Positions 1-12,100 of a stretch of DNA of 64,000 nt are shown here, in pieces. This stretch comes from Hymenopellis radicata. Lineage: Eukaryota > Basidiomycota > Agaricomycetes > Agaricales > Physalacriaceae. The translations under genes were made by a program, and so were the position numbers. The stretch's first letter is position 1, and each line of letters opens with the position of its first letter. The notes below the pieces were generated by a model, which worked only from the letters and a program-made list of their open reading frames with translations, did not search any database and was not told the DNA's origin. The stretch is taken from contig JADNRX010000030.1 of NCBI GenBank assembly GCA_015501595.1, forward strand, positions 1 through 64,000, read 5' to 3'.

Positions 1-1327
1 CAGCAGCGGCTCAGAAGTACTGGTTCAGCTTGTAAGTTCTTCCATCATTGACGTCGCATCGTTTGTTAAAATCCGACGTAATTAGTGGTGACTCGTACAC
101 GCAGACAGGTTTCAATCTCACAACAGGACCATTGCCTACTGTCGGGAACCCTCTAGGAAACCCTCCATTTCCTGGATGGACAGCTACTGGCGGTGAAAAC
201 TGGGTAGACTATGTCACGAACGACGTATAATAAGTCTTTGGTATTGACCTACAACATGGCGTACGGAGGTTGCTACTCTCGTATTCTTCTCTGCGAGTAA
301 CGTCTCAATTGGTGTTACGCAGGCGCTACCATTGACTCCAATTTGGTGACGCCCTACGAACCTACGGTACTGTCTCTTACGGATCAAATTAACGACTTCC
401 TGGAAAGCACGAGTATACTTCCGGCTTGGAAGAGCGCCAATACGCTGTTTTCGGTTTGGATTGGCGTCAACGATATCGGAAACAGCTACTATCTCTCTGG
501 CGATCGCGATGCGTATGCTCGTTTTGCTAGTACATGACAAGCGTCGCCATTTAATCGTGTACCAGTTTCTCAGATGTGCTGCTCGACGCGTACTTTGCGC
601 TGATAGAGAAGCTCGTGAGTGACCCCAGGCGTCTTGCGAAGTGTCATGCTGAATTCATCGCGCAATGCAATAACAGTAGTGCGTGTCTGTGCTCTTAGGT
701 GTATCACACACTCAGTGACTTTGTACATGACAGCGCGAAGGGTGCTCGGAACTTCCTATTTGCCAACGTCCCACCTATCGACCGCTCGCCATTAGTGAGT
801 ATATATAAATATAAATGCCTTCGGAAGCCACGTTGAAGATTATTCACTTTGCAGATGCTTGCTCAGCCTGCGTCATCGCAGGCGTTGGAGAACACTGTGA
901 TTCAAGGCTTCAACGCGAAGTTGGTGACCAGGGCGAATAATCTGAAAAGCACTCATGCTGGCGTTCGCATTCTTCCCCACATGTTTTCTACGAGTCCGCT
1001 GAGCGAGATGCATAGGTAAAAACATTCATATGGGACTCGCACGCGATTTTCACGAGGATATTGGACTCACCAACGACTTATGGCTTCAAAGATGCGACCA
1101 GCTTTGGGACGGGCTCTGATATATTCTGGGGGTACGTCACAAAAGTTTTTGAGCCTATCGTCTCCCCGTTTACTGAAGATGCTGATATCTTAGGAACAAC
1201 TATCACCCATCCAGTGCGTAAAACTTCCGGTTTTATGTGGCGTCGGCCATTTATCTCACGATTTTCAGGTTATGCGCACAAGTTCTTTGGACAGGACGTC
1301 GCTCGGGTGTTGGGAGGCTTTTTGTAG
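1..1327 (+). pseudogene. CE16-family GDSL acetylesterase, copy 1 (5' partial, probably inactive)
   Basis: This is a secreted SGNH/GDSL esterase of the carbohydrate esterase family 16 type, which deacetylates plant cell-wall oligosaccharides. The window opens inside the signal peptide (frame from base 3). A first intron (32-85) splices to give [12 protein letters not shown], the nucleophile block. Block III reads WIGVNDIGNS, and GARNFLFANVPPIDRSP follows. Two lesions suggest decay. Between codons GAC and TAT near 211-226 there is one base more than in copy 2, so the frame runs into TAA at 228. At the 3' end the catalytic Asp-x-x-His block reads NNYHPS, where copy 2 has NDLHPT, so the catalytic Asp is Asn. 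Some donors are also weak (GTTGCT at 269; GTTCGC near 963). Stop TAG at 1325. It lies about 680 bp upstream of its paralogue, which suggests tandem duplication. A sequencing error could explain the frameshift, but not the Asp change. Confidence 0.75.
677..678 (+). other. Candidate 2-nt microexon (TA) in CE16 copy 1
   Basis: The exon ending AAG CTC at 614 is followed by a 62-nt intron (615-676, gtgagt...aacag), the two bases TA, and a 55-nt intron (679-733, gtgcgt...gacag). The next exon starts C GCG AAG GGT GCT CGG. Joining through TA gives K-L-Y-A-K-G-A-R-N-F, the usual GDSL pattern. An alternative acceptor (cttag, ending 697) also keeps the frame, but adds 11 residues that have no equivalent in copy 2. 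Confidence 0.55.
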
Positions 1328-2005
1328 GTGTAGGAGATCTGTACAATACTGACCGATGAAATGCATGTTTTAAAAGGCGTAGACTCGGTGTTTGCCACAG
1401 ACTCGAGGTCCGTACGCAACGAATGCGCCGGAAGCCGCAGACCGTAACGGACCGCCGGCCCTTCTGATTGCTTTACGTTCGCTGTTGCCTGCTTTCATCA
1501 TTCCCTCGCCATATTGATGCTATTCCGACATTTTCTCGAGGAAGAAAGAGCCTTTGAATCAGGCTATGTCTAAAAGCTCATCGTCGCAATAAATACGCAC
1601 CCATCTCCACGCCTAAGGATAATGAAGGAGGCCGTTTCTCCTCGAAGTGTTCAGCACTTTTCATTATCCATTCGCTCTCAGTCACAAGGTCTTCGCATGC
1701 GAAAGCGAACAACACAATACGAAACCCATTCTATAGATCTGGCCGCGACGCGTTGACCTGACCATGGTCAAACTGAGGCCTCAGTACGGAAGCTCTGGTC
1801 ATGCGCGTGTGCCTTTACATCGATTTTGAATCCTGGTCTGTTCTGGAGCCAATTTATCCTTCGTATTGCCGTTGTAATATGGTCGCCAGCAAGCGCGGTT
1901 GAAGCCCGGAAATACTCTACGGCGCACGGGTGCTGGATACCAGTTCAAGGCCGCGAATAAAAAGGCGAGCAATGGATAGTAACGACACGCAGTCCTCTTC
2001 TCGCG
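1328..2005. other. Intergenic region between the tandem esterase genes
   Basis: It holds the 3' end of copy 1 and the promoter of copy 2. No convincing ORF is present. The only core-promoter hint is an A-rich TATA-like run about 50 bp before the copy 2 start. Confidence 0.6.
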
Positions 2006-3357
2006 ATGTTCTTCTTGATTGCTTTACACGTCTTTGCGCTTCTTTCAGCCAGCCAAGCACAGAAGTCGTGGTTCAGCTTGTCAGTCGTTCCACCCTCTAT
2101 AATTACATGGAATTGCCTTGACAGTTTACTCCGTAGTGGGGACTCTTACACCCAAACTGGCTTCAACCTCACGACCGGCCCTTTACCCTCCGTAGGTAAT
2201 CCTCTCGGCAATCCGACTTATCCTGGATGGACTTCCTCCGGTGGAGAGAACTGGATCGACTTGACCACCACCACATACAACACGTCTTTGGTCTTCACGT
2301 ACAACCTGGCTTATGGGGGTAATGCTTCCTTAGACTGATATGTTGGGTTTCACTGAAGGTTCACATCCTAGGCGCCACCATCGATGCTAACCTTGTGGCG
2401 CCCTACACGCCCTCAGTCCTGTCCCTGACGGATCAGGTCAATGACTTTTTGCAGAGCGGTGGTTTGATTCCCTCTTGGTCCAGTAATAACACTCTGTTCT
2501 CGTTCTGGATCGGAATCAACGACCTTGGCAATAGCTATTATCTTGGAGGAGACCGCGGCGTGTAAGAGTCGTCGCGCAAGAACATTGCCCAATGTTTACA
2601 CGGTTCCTGAACAGATTCTCCGATACGCTGTTGGATGCCTATTTTGCGTTGATTGCCAAGCTTGTGAGTACTTGAACAATACATAATGTCCTTTGATTGT
2701 GTGGCTTACGCGACTTTCTACGCGAACGTTAGTAGTACGTCTCTTCGTTAATCCCCGCACTGTCCCTCTGCTGATCCCATCCAGCGCCACTGGCGCTCGC
2801 AACTTCCTCTTCATCAACGTTCCTCCGACCGATCGCTCTCCCCTGGTCAGTGCGCTTGTCGTTCCATTCGTACATAGCAGAAAAACTCATTACTTCATAG
2901 ATGCTTGGTCAATCAACTGATGCTCAAGCCCTCCTGAAATCGACAATCCAGGGCTTCAACACCAAGTTGGCTGCCAGAGCACAAGCATTGAAAGCTAACA
3001 GCTCTGGTGTAATGATCTTTCACTTGGATTATGAATGCAGTTAATGATATCCATAGGTGCAAACTTGGGTTTGGGATTCCAACGCCTTCTTCACGACCAT
3101 CTTGGACCATCCTACGAGCTACGGCTTCACCAATGTCACAACGTACGGCGACAGTCCTGAACTCTTCTGGATGTAAGTCTCCCCATGTTTTACGGACAGA
3201 TTCGTGCTGACTGCATGTTCAAAGCAACGATCTGCACCCAACGCGTAAGTCTCGATTTTCACATAGAGACGAGTCTCATATTGAAGCCATTTTTCAAGGC
3301 TACGCACACAAGTTCTTCGCCCAAAGTATAGCCCAGCAGTTGGGAGGATTCATTTAG
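2006..3357 (+). CDS. CE16-family GDSL acetylesterase, copy 2 (apparently intact)
   Basis: This is a secreted SGNH esterase, probably acting on acetylated hemicellulose fragments. The start at 2006 gives a typical signal peptide (MFFLIALHVFALLSASQAQ). Exons read so far are 2006-2079, 2137-2318, 2372-2561, 2615-2663, a two-base exon 2733-2734, then 2785-2845 and four more. The nucleophile block is [12 protein letters not shown] with its Ser about 30 residues in. The oxyanion Asn block is WIGINDLGNS, and the catalytic pair lies in WINDLHPT near the C-terminus. The protein ends AQQLGGFI at TAG 3355. Exon phases agree throughout only if the TA exon is used. Copy 1 upstream has the same exon layout. 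An AT-rich TATA-like stretch (aataaaaagg) lies near 1956. Substrate specificity cannot be told from sequence alone. Confidence 0.85.
2733..2734 (+). other. Candidate 2-nt microexon (TA) in CE16 copy 2
   Basis: Intron 2664-2732 (69 nt, gtgagt...gttag) and intron 2735-2784 (50 nt, gtacgt...tccag, with a CTGAT branch-like site about 12 nt before the acceptor) flank the dinucleotide TA. Reading CTT-TA-C GCC ACT GGC GCT CGC gives L-Y-A-T-G-A-R. I found no other combination of acceptors here that keeps the frame: the other acceptors give a stop codon at once or within a few codons. The arrangement AG-TA-GT sits at exactly the same place as in copy 1. Confidence 0.6.
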
Positions 3358-3507
3358 TTCTACTTGGAGCACCGCCACGTAAACATCGTCCTGAATGATT
3401 ATTGCCCGCTAGACGCGGCACGGATCTTTGCTCACGAAAAATGAACGATTAAACGACCCAATTAAAACGTACAGGTTACATGTCAACACGAAATGTGGGA
3501 GTATAAG

Positions 3508-6500
3508 TTACTTTTTGGGTTTCTTGCCTGGCCCTCTCCTTGTCTTTTTGTCCTTGTGGGCAGAGGACACGTCGGGATCTGCGTCAGCCTTTCTCTTCTG
3601 GCCTTCAGTGACGGTTTTCTTGACACCAATGATGGTTTGGTTGCCCTTTCCCGAAGCGACTCGAGTCTCAGCAGCGCTCCAATCCATAGATGCATCCTCA
3701 ATCGAAAACCTAAGCACGTTATTAGTACAACAGTAAGGGAGTAACGCAGACACCTACTCACTTCTTGAGATCTAATGCGTTAATCATCTCGCGCTGCCGT
3801 TCTCGAGCTTTCCGTGTCTCAGCTTCTTCCTCCCCAGCTTCATTAAGCTCGTCCTCTATTGTTTGAGTCACAGGTTTCAGCGCCAAACCGCCATGTGCTT
3901 CAGAGGTACCGCCCGGTGGCAGGGCCGGCGGTAGCGTTCCGTTTATGCCCTCTTTTTGTATGTCGATCAACCGTAAAGCGATTTTGCGAATAATCTTGAC
4001 GAGGAGAGCCAATAGTTGTGATACAGGAAGGGTAAGTTCCGCCTGCAAAACACGTCTTAGCTATGGAAGTGACCTCACAAAAAGATACGTACCTCCATGT
4101 CTTCAACGCTTTTTCGCTGCAGGCCCATGCCCAACAGGATGGCGCTTTGGACAGCACTGAGACTCACAGCCTTCGACTTTCCGTCTCCACCTTCCTGAGA
4201 CTTCGAGTCGAGTCGCCGTTGGAAGAACAATTGAGATATTGTGGGCATCAAGTCGAGGATAACGTGGAAGTCCAGAATATTGTTGCCATACGCCTCAAGT
4301 CGCTTGAGATCGAAGGGCGTCAAAATAGTCGGTAACAATATCGGCGTGAGCGCTTTCACACCACCACCCTGTTTGTCTAGATCCTTGACGCCCGCAAAGT
4401 TGTTAACGGCTTCCAGGATGCTCAAAGCGGTCACAGAGCCGAAATCACGGAATTTTGGGAATGAGAGGAGGGTAAGGAAGCGCGATCGGAAATCTACGTC
4501 GATGGTTAGTGAAAGTGCCGAGTCAATGACGAAAAGGTACGGACCGACTGCAAACTCAGCCAGCCATTCCAGCTCGCTGTCTGCTGAGCTGTTCAAACCT
4601 CGGACCATGACACAGGTATGTTCGCCGGTTAGATCGTTAGCTCTTTGACCGATGTACAGAGGCACATAGGTCAGGCGCTTCCAAAACCTAAAATCATTGA
4701 ACAAGGAGTGAAAGGCGAAGGAATATCTGTGCTTACCGTAGCAATTGTCCAGTCATACCGTAACTTACACCGAGGTACTCCAGAGATTCAGGCTTGCGCT
4801 CGGACAACCTCTGTAGTAGAGGCGGCATGGAGTTAGCAGACCGCACTGTAGGAGTGTCCGTGTCTAAAGTTGTTGTCTACCCACAGATTAGGCACAATTT
4901 TCAGAAGCCAGTTACCGAACGTACCTTCTCTATGACACTAGGATCGGGATAGTGCTCTTCCTTTGATTCAGACTCGCTGAAGCTATAGAGCTCTCCGCTG
5001 TAGTACGAGTTGAGAGCCTGAAGAGCTCTTGATCCGTAACCCATCTAAAAAAAATTCCGGTTAACAACGAATAAGAACGCATTAGCCGAAATAACAAACA
5101 TTGGCAACTTCTGGAGACACGGCGACACGAACAACTCGCGCTCCGCTCATCTCTGCAAACCTACTTTCCTGGAACTGCTGCGCGACTAGCCATGGAATGA
5201 GATCGCCACCAGCGCGTACACCTCGATTTAAACCGTCTAAAATGGATGCCTTCGATATTGATCCCTCTAGTGCAACCTGTAGAACCACGAGAGGCTCCGG
5301 AAGTACAGAGACATTTGAATCGTTAATGGGTGGCAGAAGGACGAAAAGGTGGTGGGCTGGTGCATCGGACATCAGTTGGAGATCGTTCGGTTGGTTCTTG
5401 TAATGACTCGCAACGTAGAGTGACATCATACGTTGTAAGAACGCTTCCGAAGCGGCATGGAAACTGAAGAGGGTATCGCGATTCACGTAGTAGAGCTCGC
5501 AAGTGGAGGGATGGGGACAACCGGAGGAGAGGGTGGAGGATGCGGGTGTTGGAGTTAGGCAGAGTAGGACATTCAGCCACTTCTCGATCTCGTCGTCTTG
5601 TGAGTATCGAATGGGTGTGGTGAGCGCGACTTCACGTAGAGAGCGGAGGGCTTTCGGAATTGCTTTAAGCGCGGATTTATCGGACTTTTTGGGCTGAGAG
5701 TCGTCTTTTGTTGTTGGTGTGGGGACAGAAGATACGGAAGGGCGGGTCGAATCACGGAGTTGTTGGATCAGTTTGAGGGAGAGGGAGCGCCCGGTACCTT
5801 CATAGCCGTTTATTGTTGAGGCCAAAAACACCAGGTACGGGCCAATTAGATTCCGTACAAGAGGTAGAGGAATAGCAGCAGCTTCATCAATAATGACCAG
5901 TTCTGCTTGCCCTAGAACATGGGCATCCTCTGGTTGGATGTACTGTAGGTATGGTCAGCTTTCTCAAAGGTAGGGAAAAACGGTTGTTCTTACTTGAATG
6001 GTTTGTCGATGCTCCTTGAATACATTAACGCGAACTATCGCATTATTGAATTCTGGATTAGTACTTTGCGCGATGTCGTAGTCCAGATGTTCCTCATAGC
6101 CTAACGCGTCCAGACCTTTGAAGAGGAAATCGAAGACTGTCTTCAAGTTCTCCGGACTCGGACTGGTAACGAAAATATTTGAATATCCGTGGGCTAGTGC
6201 CGCGGCAATCCCAAGACCAAGTGCAGCACTTTTGCCACGACCACGCCCTGCTGTCAAGGTGACCGTGGATGATAAAGTCTTCTCCGCGATGGCTTCGACA
6301 AAGGTCAAGACTGCTTGAGCCTGGTCGATGGTTTTGGCAAGTTGAACGAGATCTCCTGCAGGTTTGGTTGATGACAAGGAAGATTTGAGCTCCTTCAATT
6401 CATGTGAGGACGACGGTTCGCCTGAGGGAGGTGTATACGGAGCAATGTCTTTTCCGCGGGAGATGGGGAGAACGTTAAGTTCATCGTCGAGAAAGAGACA

Positions 6501-7183
6501 ATCTGGACATGAACCGAGGGAGAGAATGAAACGCTCGTTGAAGCGGGCAGTTACTGAATCATGGGAAGAGGTACGATATCTTGAATGTACATCCTGTATG
6601 ATGATCAACAATTCAGAAAAGTATGTCGAGCCCGTAATCGCGCACCATGGTCATCGAATATAACTGTCGCAGAGATGTCATGGTCTTGAACAGAAGCACT
6701 ACCAATCCCCCACCCTCTACTGTCTCTATTGTCCGCGCTAGCAGATTGGGCGTAATAGCCTCAAAGTCTTGCAAAACACACATCCCAAACGTGTTTCCGA
6801 GGATTTTGTGCGACTCCTTGTAGTATGTGTAGCGGATGTCGGTGACAGTAACGAATATTTCGAATGGATCCTGGTCGTTCGCTTCGCGTATGCCGCGCTT
6901 TACATCTCGTTTGATTTTAGCCTCCCGTTTCTTTCGATGACTATTCCGCGATTAAGTTGCATTCAGGTAAACTACAGTTGACGCACCTTGTGAATCCCAA
7001 ATCCTTCTTGTAACACCATAACACGGAGGGGCGCGCAGATACCCGTGCTTGGGAGAGCAAATAGTGAAGATTGACGATTTGGTCCCTGCCCTTGTCTCCG
7101 ACAAGGACTATGAAGGATCGGTGGTTTTTGTTGACATTGTTGGTGATTAGTATAGGAATCCGAGGATCCAATTGCTTGCGCAT
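3508..7183 (-). CDS. KRE33: RNA cytidine acetyltransferase (Kre33/NAT10)
   Basis: This enzyme makes N4-acetylcytidine in 18S rRNA and some tRNAs, using ATP and acetyl-CoA, and acts in the nucleolus in small-subunit assembly. The N-terminus is the family's conserved block: MRKQLDPRIP at 7183, then GDKGRDQIVNLHYLL and RPSVLWCYKK. The second exon carries TDIRYTYYKESHKILGNTFGM. The helicase-like part has a Walker A motif GRGRGKSAALG at about residue 285. A block beginning FLASTINGYEGTGRS follows, which in the family comes after the DEAAAIP Walker B. The tRNA-binding C-terminal region lies in 4075-4704. The protein ends in a basic Lys-rich tail (KKTRRGPGKKPKK), expected for nucleolar targeting. 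It has about nine or ten exons, with introns of roughly 45-60 nt. Total length of about 1,000 residues fits the family. The downstream neighbour of its 5' end is an F-box gene on the same strand. Confidence 0.95.
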
Positions 7184-7369
7184 GGCCCACTCGTTCAATA
7201 CTCTTCCAAGACTGGCAAGCAGAAATTTTGAATGGTTCCCACGCTGTCGATCGTTGCGGAAAGCGGTCCGTGCTCCCGTCAAAGAAAGCATCAAACTCAG
7301 TGTAAAAAGACAAAGATAAACATTTAAATGGTCGTGAATAGTTTTTGAATAGACGTGTGCTAAGAACCG

Positions 7370-8932
7370 TTACGGCGGTCGTGAGCGCTCCATTTCCCGA
7401 CACTCCTCAATCAACTTCCTAAGCTCACCGACTCCAGATGTATCGTCGTCTACGGGCGGGACCTCATATTCCCAAGAGTACTCTTCCCATTCTTCCTCAT
7501 CGTCCTCCTCTTCTTCTTCGCCAGGATCTTCTGACCCTTCAACTTCTTCGTCACTTTCTTCGTCATCTTCGTCGTCTTCATCGTCTATTTCTGCTTCAAA
7601 TCCAGGAAGGATGCCGAGTTCACCACCAGTGCAATCCTCCAGCCGTACGCCGGCCCCATGACAAGTATCCCACCAACGCTCCCATCTTTTCATTCCATCT
7701 TCAGATTCGTCGGTATACCCATATGGTCCTGGCGGAGCTCCTGCAGGTCCACCACGCTTTTCCAAATCTGACAAGACCGCTCCACTGAGTACCCGGACGC
7801 GTTCAAGTTTGGGGAAATGTCCTGATGCCAAGACGGAAGCAAAGTTGGCGTCATTTGCACGACGCATCATCGAGTCAAGGGGAAATGCACGGTCCCCAGA
7901 CGTCGGTGGCGAAAATGCTAGTTTGAGGCCATGTAGTCCAACACTGTGAACGCGTTCATGAGTGAGTTCTCCCTCAAAACTCCAGTCTGCATTGAAACAC
8001 AGCGTGGTGAGTTGAGGGCATCTCAGAATGGCCTGATCGACGTGAATCCGTGTCGGCCCCGGCCAGGTTACATCGAGGAAAGTCAAGTCCTCCCCGTGGG
8101 CGTCTAAAAAGGGTATGATATCGGAGTGGAAAGTGTTGAGAGAAAGAAATCGGAGGGAAGGGAAATTCCAATTACAAGCCTGTTCGAGGAAGGGACCTGT
8201 ATGACCATTTAACGACAGTTGGGTTAGATGTGCCAGGGTGAACATGATGTCTTGGGCCGCTCCAAGCTCCGGCGCTTCCTCTTCATCCGTCGTCTGATCT
8301 TTAGTGGAGGTAAGTGCGACATGTAAACACGTCAAGTTGGGTAACGAAGCCAGCATCCATATCAACTTGGACAAAGATGATATAGGGACGCTGACATGCA
8401 GCGTGCGAAGGGTGTGTTTGTTGTACGTGCATAACGTGTCGGCAAGGAACATGAATGAGTCAACAGTAGTAGGAATAGACAACACTGCGATCTCGAGATT
8501 GGAGCAATGCCTGAGGACGCTGCACAGCGCGGTCCCATTGTCCCGGTCGAGTACGCTTACTGGGTTGTAGGACGTAAGGTGGACGCGTCGTGACCACCAG
8601 GCTGGCGAGGGGTCCGTAGTCTTCTTGTCGAGCTCCGCGCAAAGCAGAGGAAGCTTGTCTGGGGTATTGAAGAAAAGGCAGTGGAACATAAGTTCACTGG
8701 CGACGCGATGGAATGCTCGGCAGGTCATCATAATGCTCCTCTTTGTGCTATAGCTGCGTCGTTGCAGGACATTTAGGGCTTCGTTGGGACTGCGCAATGT
8801 CCAAACGCCGAACATGCCTTTGAACCATGCACTGGACGCCATGGTTGTCGGCAGGCCGTGCTGGAAGAGGACATCTTCGTCCGACGCGAAGACGAATATG
8901 AGAGACAGTATTTCTGCCGGGAAAGCCTCCAT
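7370..8932 (-). CDS. F-box/LRR-like protein with acidic tail
   Basis: A single-exon frame of 520 residues. The N-terminus (MEAFPAEILSLIFVFASDED) and the block around MTCRAFHRVASELMFHCLFF resemble the degenerate F-box domains abundant in Agaricomycetes, which link SCF ubiquitin ligases to substrates. The middle has LRR-like repeats rich in Leu (LTCLHVALTS, LTQLSLNGHTG, LRFLSLNTFHS, LTFLDVTW, LTTLCFNADW). After about residue 430 comes a run of Asp/Glu (EIDDEDDEDDEESDEEVEG and beyond) that is likely disordered. The codons of the acidic tract make a long GAA/GAT-rich stretch. Substrate unknown. A divergent promoter of about 200 bp separates it from the importin gene. Confidence 0.75.
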   Translation of the reverse strand: MEAFPAEILSLIFVFASDEDVLFQHGLPTTMASSAWFKGMFGVWTLRSPNEALNVLQRRSYSTKRSIMMTCRAFHRVASELMFHCLFFNTPDKLPLLCAELDKKTTDPSPAWWSRRVHLTSYNPVSVLDRDNGTALCSVLRHCSNLEIAVLSIPTTVDSFMFLADTLCTYNKHTLRTLHVSVPISSLSKLIWMLASLPNLTCLHVALTSTKDQTTDEEEAPELGAAQDIMFTLAHLTQLSLNGHTGPFLEQACNWNFPSLRFLSLNTFHSDIIPFLDAHGEDLTFLDVTWPGPTRIHVDQAILRCPQLTTLCFNADWSFEGELTHERVHSVGLHGLKLAFSPPTSGDRAFPLDSMMRRANDANFASVLASGHFPKLERVRVLSGAVLSDLEKRGGPAGAPPGPYGYTDESEDGMKRWERWWDTCHGAGVRLEDCTGGELGILPGFEAEIDDEDDEDDEESDEEVEGSEDPGEEEEEDDEEEWEEYSWEYEVPPVDDDTSGVGELRKLIEECREMERSRPP

Positions 8933-9138
8933 CTGCGGACCCGTGAGCGTCTGAGCAGGTCATGTCAATGTTACGCACTGTTCCAACGTGGTGGTTGATA
9001 TTCAAGGTTGCACAAGGTCCAGGCGGCAAATCAACCGGCATTTTCTTTGACTGACGCGATCATCCTCGGGCCTCGCAGGCTTCATTGTCGACTACATCCT
9101 TCCTTTCTTTACTTGTCGATGCACCGTAGCTCTTACTA

Positions 9139-12100
9139 ATGGTCGACTCCAACTTTCTTCCCGTCCTACCACCCTCCGACATCCAACGGGCCATAGAGGT
9201 CAGGACTTTGTGGCGAGTCGGCAAGGACTCACAACTGTATAGGCAATTCAAAAAATATACGAGCCATCAAGCCAAACCGCAGAAGAAATCAAAGTTCGGC
9301 ACCAGGAGCTATTCGATATACAACGGTTGCCGGAGGCATGGGGACTGGTGTTGCCATTACTAAATCACAGCGATCCCAATGTTCAGTTCTTCGGAGCGCA
9401 TACTGTGCAAGTTAAAATCGCCCGGGATTGGTGCGTGCTTTGACGTAGACGCGTTTCCTGCCCTCAACCGCCGTAAAGGTTGTCGTTTCCGGAAGAACAT
9501 CATCTTGCCCTACGTGATCTCCTGGTGCAACTGACAGCATACTCCATTCAAACTGGCCACAACAATGTTATCCTCCGGAAGCTCTTCATTGCTGTAGGCG
9601 AGATCTGTTATCGCCTCAAACTCTCATGGATCTCGCCTTGTAGTTGTGCTCGTTAGCCCTCAAATTAGTGCCCCATGGCGATACGAAATGGCCGGACTGG
9701 ATTGCTTCCATAGGCAAAGCCTTCTCCGCTGCTGGCGTTCGGACAGGTCCGATACTCGACTTCTTGTCGATTGCTGCGGAAGAGGTTGCAACCGCTGACC
9801 TAGTGGGCGTCAGTAAGTACGTATCATGTTTTTCTTGTGGGCATCCATTTTCACAGAATACGGACAGAGACATCATGAACCAGAGTCTAAAAGGCTCAAA
9901 AGAACTCGTTCTCAGTGCCATCACCTCCACCATCAATAGAGTAGTGTCTACGGCTTCAGACAAAGAAGTAGAATCCGCGCTCAAATGCTTTCAAGCATGG
10001 TTGCCCTTCTTCAATGTCGAGTAAGTCCTTTGAAATATCGCGTTCTTGGTGTTCAGTACTTTTGGTAGTGACTACATTGCTGTGATCCCTTTCCTCTATA
10101 CCCTCCTCGATCCCGACAACGACAAATTCTTTGTTTCCGCTTCAGATGCATTACAGGAGTTGTTGGACTCGTCACTGCTCTCTAATGGTTCAATATCGGG
10201 AATGTCGCATTTGACACAACCCATTTTACTATGGGTGGATACCAAAGGCAATCGCATCATAGAAAACACGATTCAAACTGGGACAGTGGACGACGTTTCG
10301 CACTCTACATGCAAACTCTTAGCAGCCCTTGGGGATCATTCAACATCCTACCTCTGCCAGAATCTCACTCAGGACACTCAAGTGATATTATTGCCTCAGT
10401 ATGCCGCCGTCTTCGCCGCAGTACAAAGGACAGAAGCCCATCTGGTACAAAATTACCTGTGCGCTATGTTGGCGTACACGGGACTACCGGGCTACTATGG
10501 GGTAGATGAAGAGACAAGTGAGTCGACCAACACGTTTTGGTATATGTTTCAAGAAGCTTTGTGGGATGCGCCATGGGCGGCCGGTGATAACCCGCAGGCT
10601 CTCAGTGGTGATCCTAATGCCGTGGTGAAGGCGGTGTACGTCGAACTCGTGAAGATCTTGCAAAGAAAGTGTACCTATCCTCCGTTAGGACATGGATGGC
10701 CAAAGGGTAATGTCCCTCTTGCTTTTCTTTTATTCACGTGTCTGACGCACTGGGTAGATCAAGTCGACAAGTTTCAAGTGTAAGTGGAATCAGTATTTTC
10801 TAAAGCAGGCTATTTAGCTGTCCTAGCTATCGGCGAGACATCGGCGACACGCTAATCAACGCGTACGTCGTCTCATAATTACGAGTGGTCCTTGTCCAAT
10901 GATTTCGTTCAAGTTTCTACGTCATTCGCGATGACATGCTTGGTTTCTTTGTGGACAATCTAATCCAGGACATGAAAGCTCAACAGGACTCCAACGCGGG
11001 TTGGGAGGTTCGTGGTGTCTCGTCTCGATACCTCATTTCTGAATAGGCTTCTCCTAGAAAGCTGAGTCGACGCTTCATTGTATTGCTTCAATACAGGAAG
11101 CTCTCGATTATGACAAGACCTCCCACCTGTCTCGACTATTTAACCCGGAAGTTATTCGCCGTCTACCTACAACTGGCCGTGAGCGCATACGAACTACAGC
11201 GCTGAACCTCCTTGGTAGGTACTTAAGCCATGTATTAGAACCATGCTTAATGGTTTGTCAGGGTCTTACAGTTCCTGGTTTGGTGAAGCGAAGGCTGGGC
11301 CTGCGGCCAAGTTGGAAATGTTAATGTCAGCAGTTGCCTACACTGTAGCAGCTTTACCGGAGTCCACGCTCTCCATACAGGCGGCTTTGGCTCTACGCGA
11401 TCTTTGTGATGCCAACCGAAAACTCCTTGCGCCTCACATAAGTGCGTTCGGGGAGTTACATGCAGGTTTAGCCCAAGTTCCGGTAGGCCAAGTTCTTCTT
11501 ATACTTCTTGTTGGACTAACGATCTGTCAGGACTTGGAAAAGAGCAAGGTGCTGCAATCTATTGCTAGTGTCATCGAGGCGTTACCCCCTGCAGAGCAAA
11601 TCGCTCCCGTGGAGGTACGAATGTGTCTTACGTTCTGCTCACTTGTGCTCACATTCTAGCTTGCAGGCTATGGCAACCCCCATTGTTCAGAAGTTGATGG
11701 AGATTTTGAATAATCCAAACATTGTTCGTGCTCCTGTTTCCGATAGTTCTTTGAGTTGATTGAAGACTCTAGCTCCCTGCCGATGCGCGCAATCTGACCA
11801 TCCTGCATCTCGAGACTTTGGCAGGTATCGGTAAAGGTCTTACTCGACTGACAGATGACCTGTTCGATCTGGATGACGATGCGAGATTCCGAGTTCTTAT
11901 CGCGCAGCTGAATTCCGCCCGCTCTGACGAACGCATGGAGCGCCTTCGGAGTGGTATACTTGCCGCCATCTCCCGCTGCGTTGAAGTTGTCGGCCAAGAC
12001 GCCGGTGTCGGACAGGTAAGTCGTTTGAAGGCGGCTCAAATGCATCGTTGATTTCTTGCCTAGGCTATAAATGAGTTGGTAAAGTCTATAACAGCCCTAC

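Noticed and set aside
690..734. Eleven extra codons (from VYHTLSDF) as a normal exon in CE16 copy 1
   Set aside because: It stays open in copy 1, but copy 2 has no match and cannot be read that way; the TA exon explains both copies.
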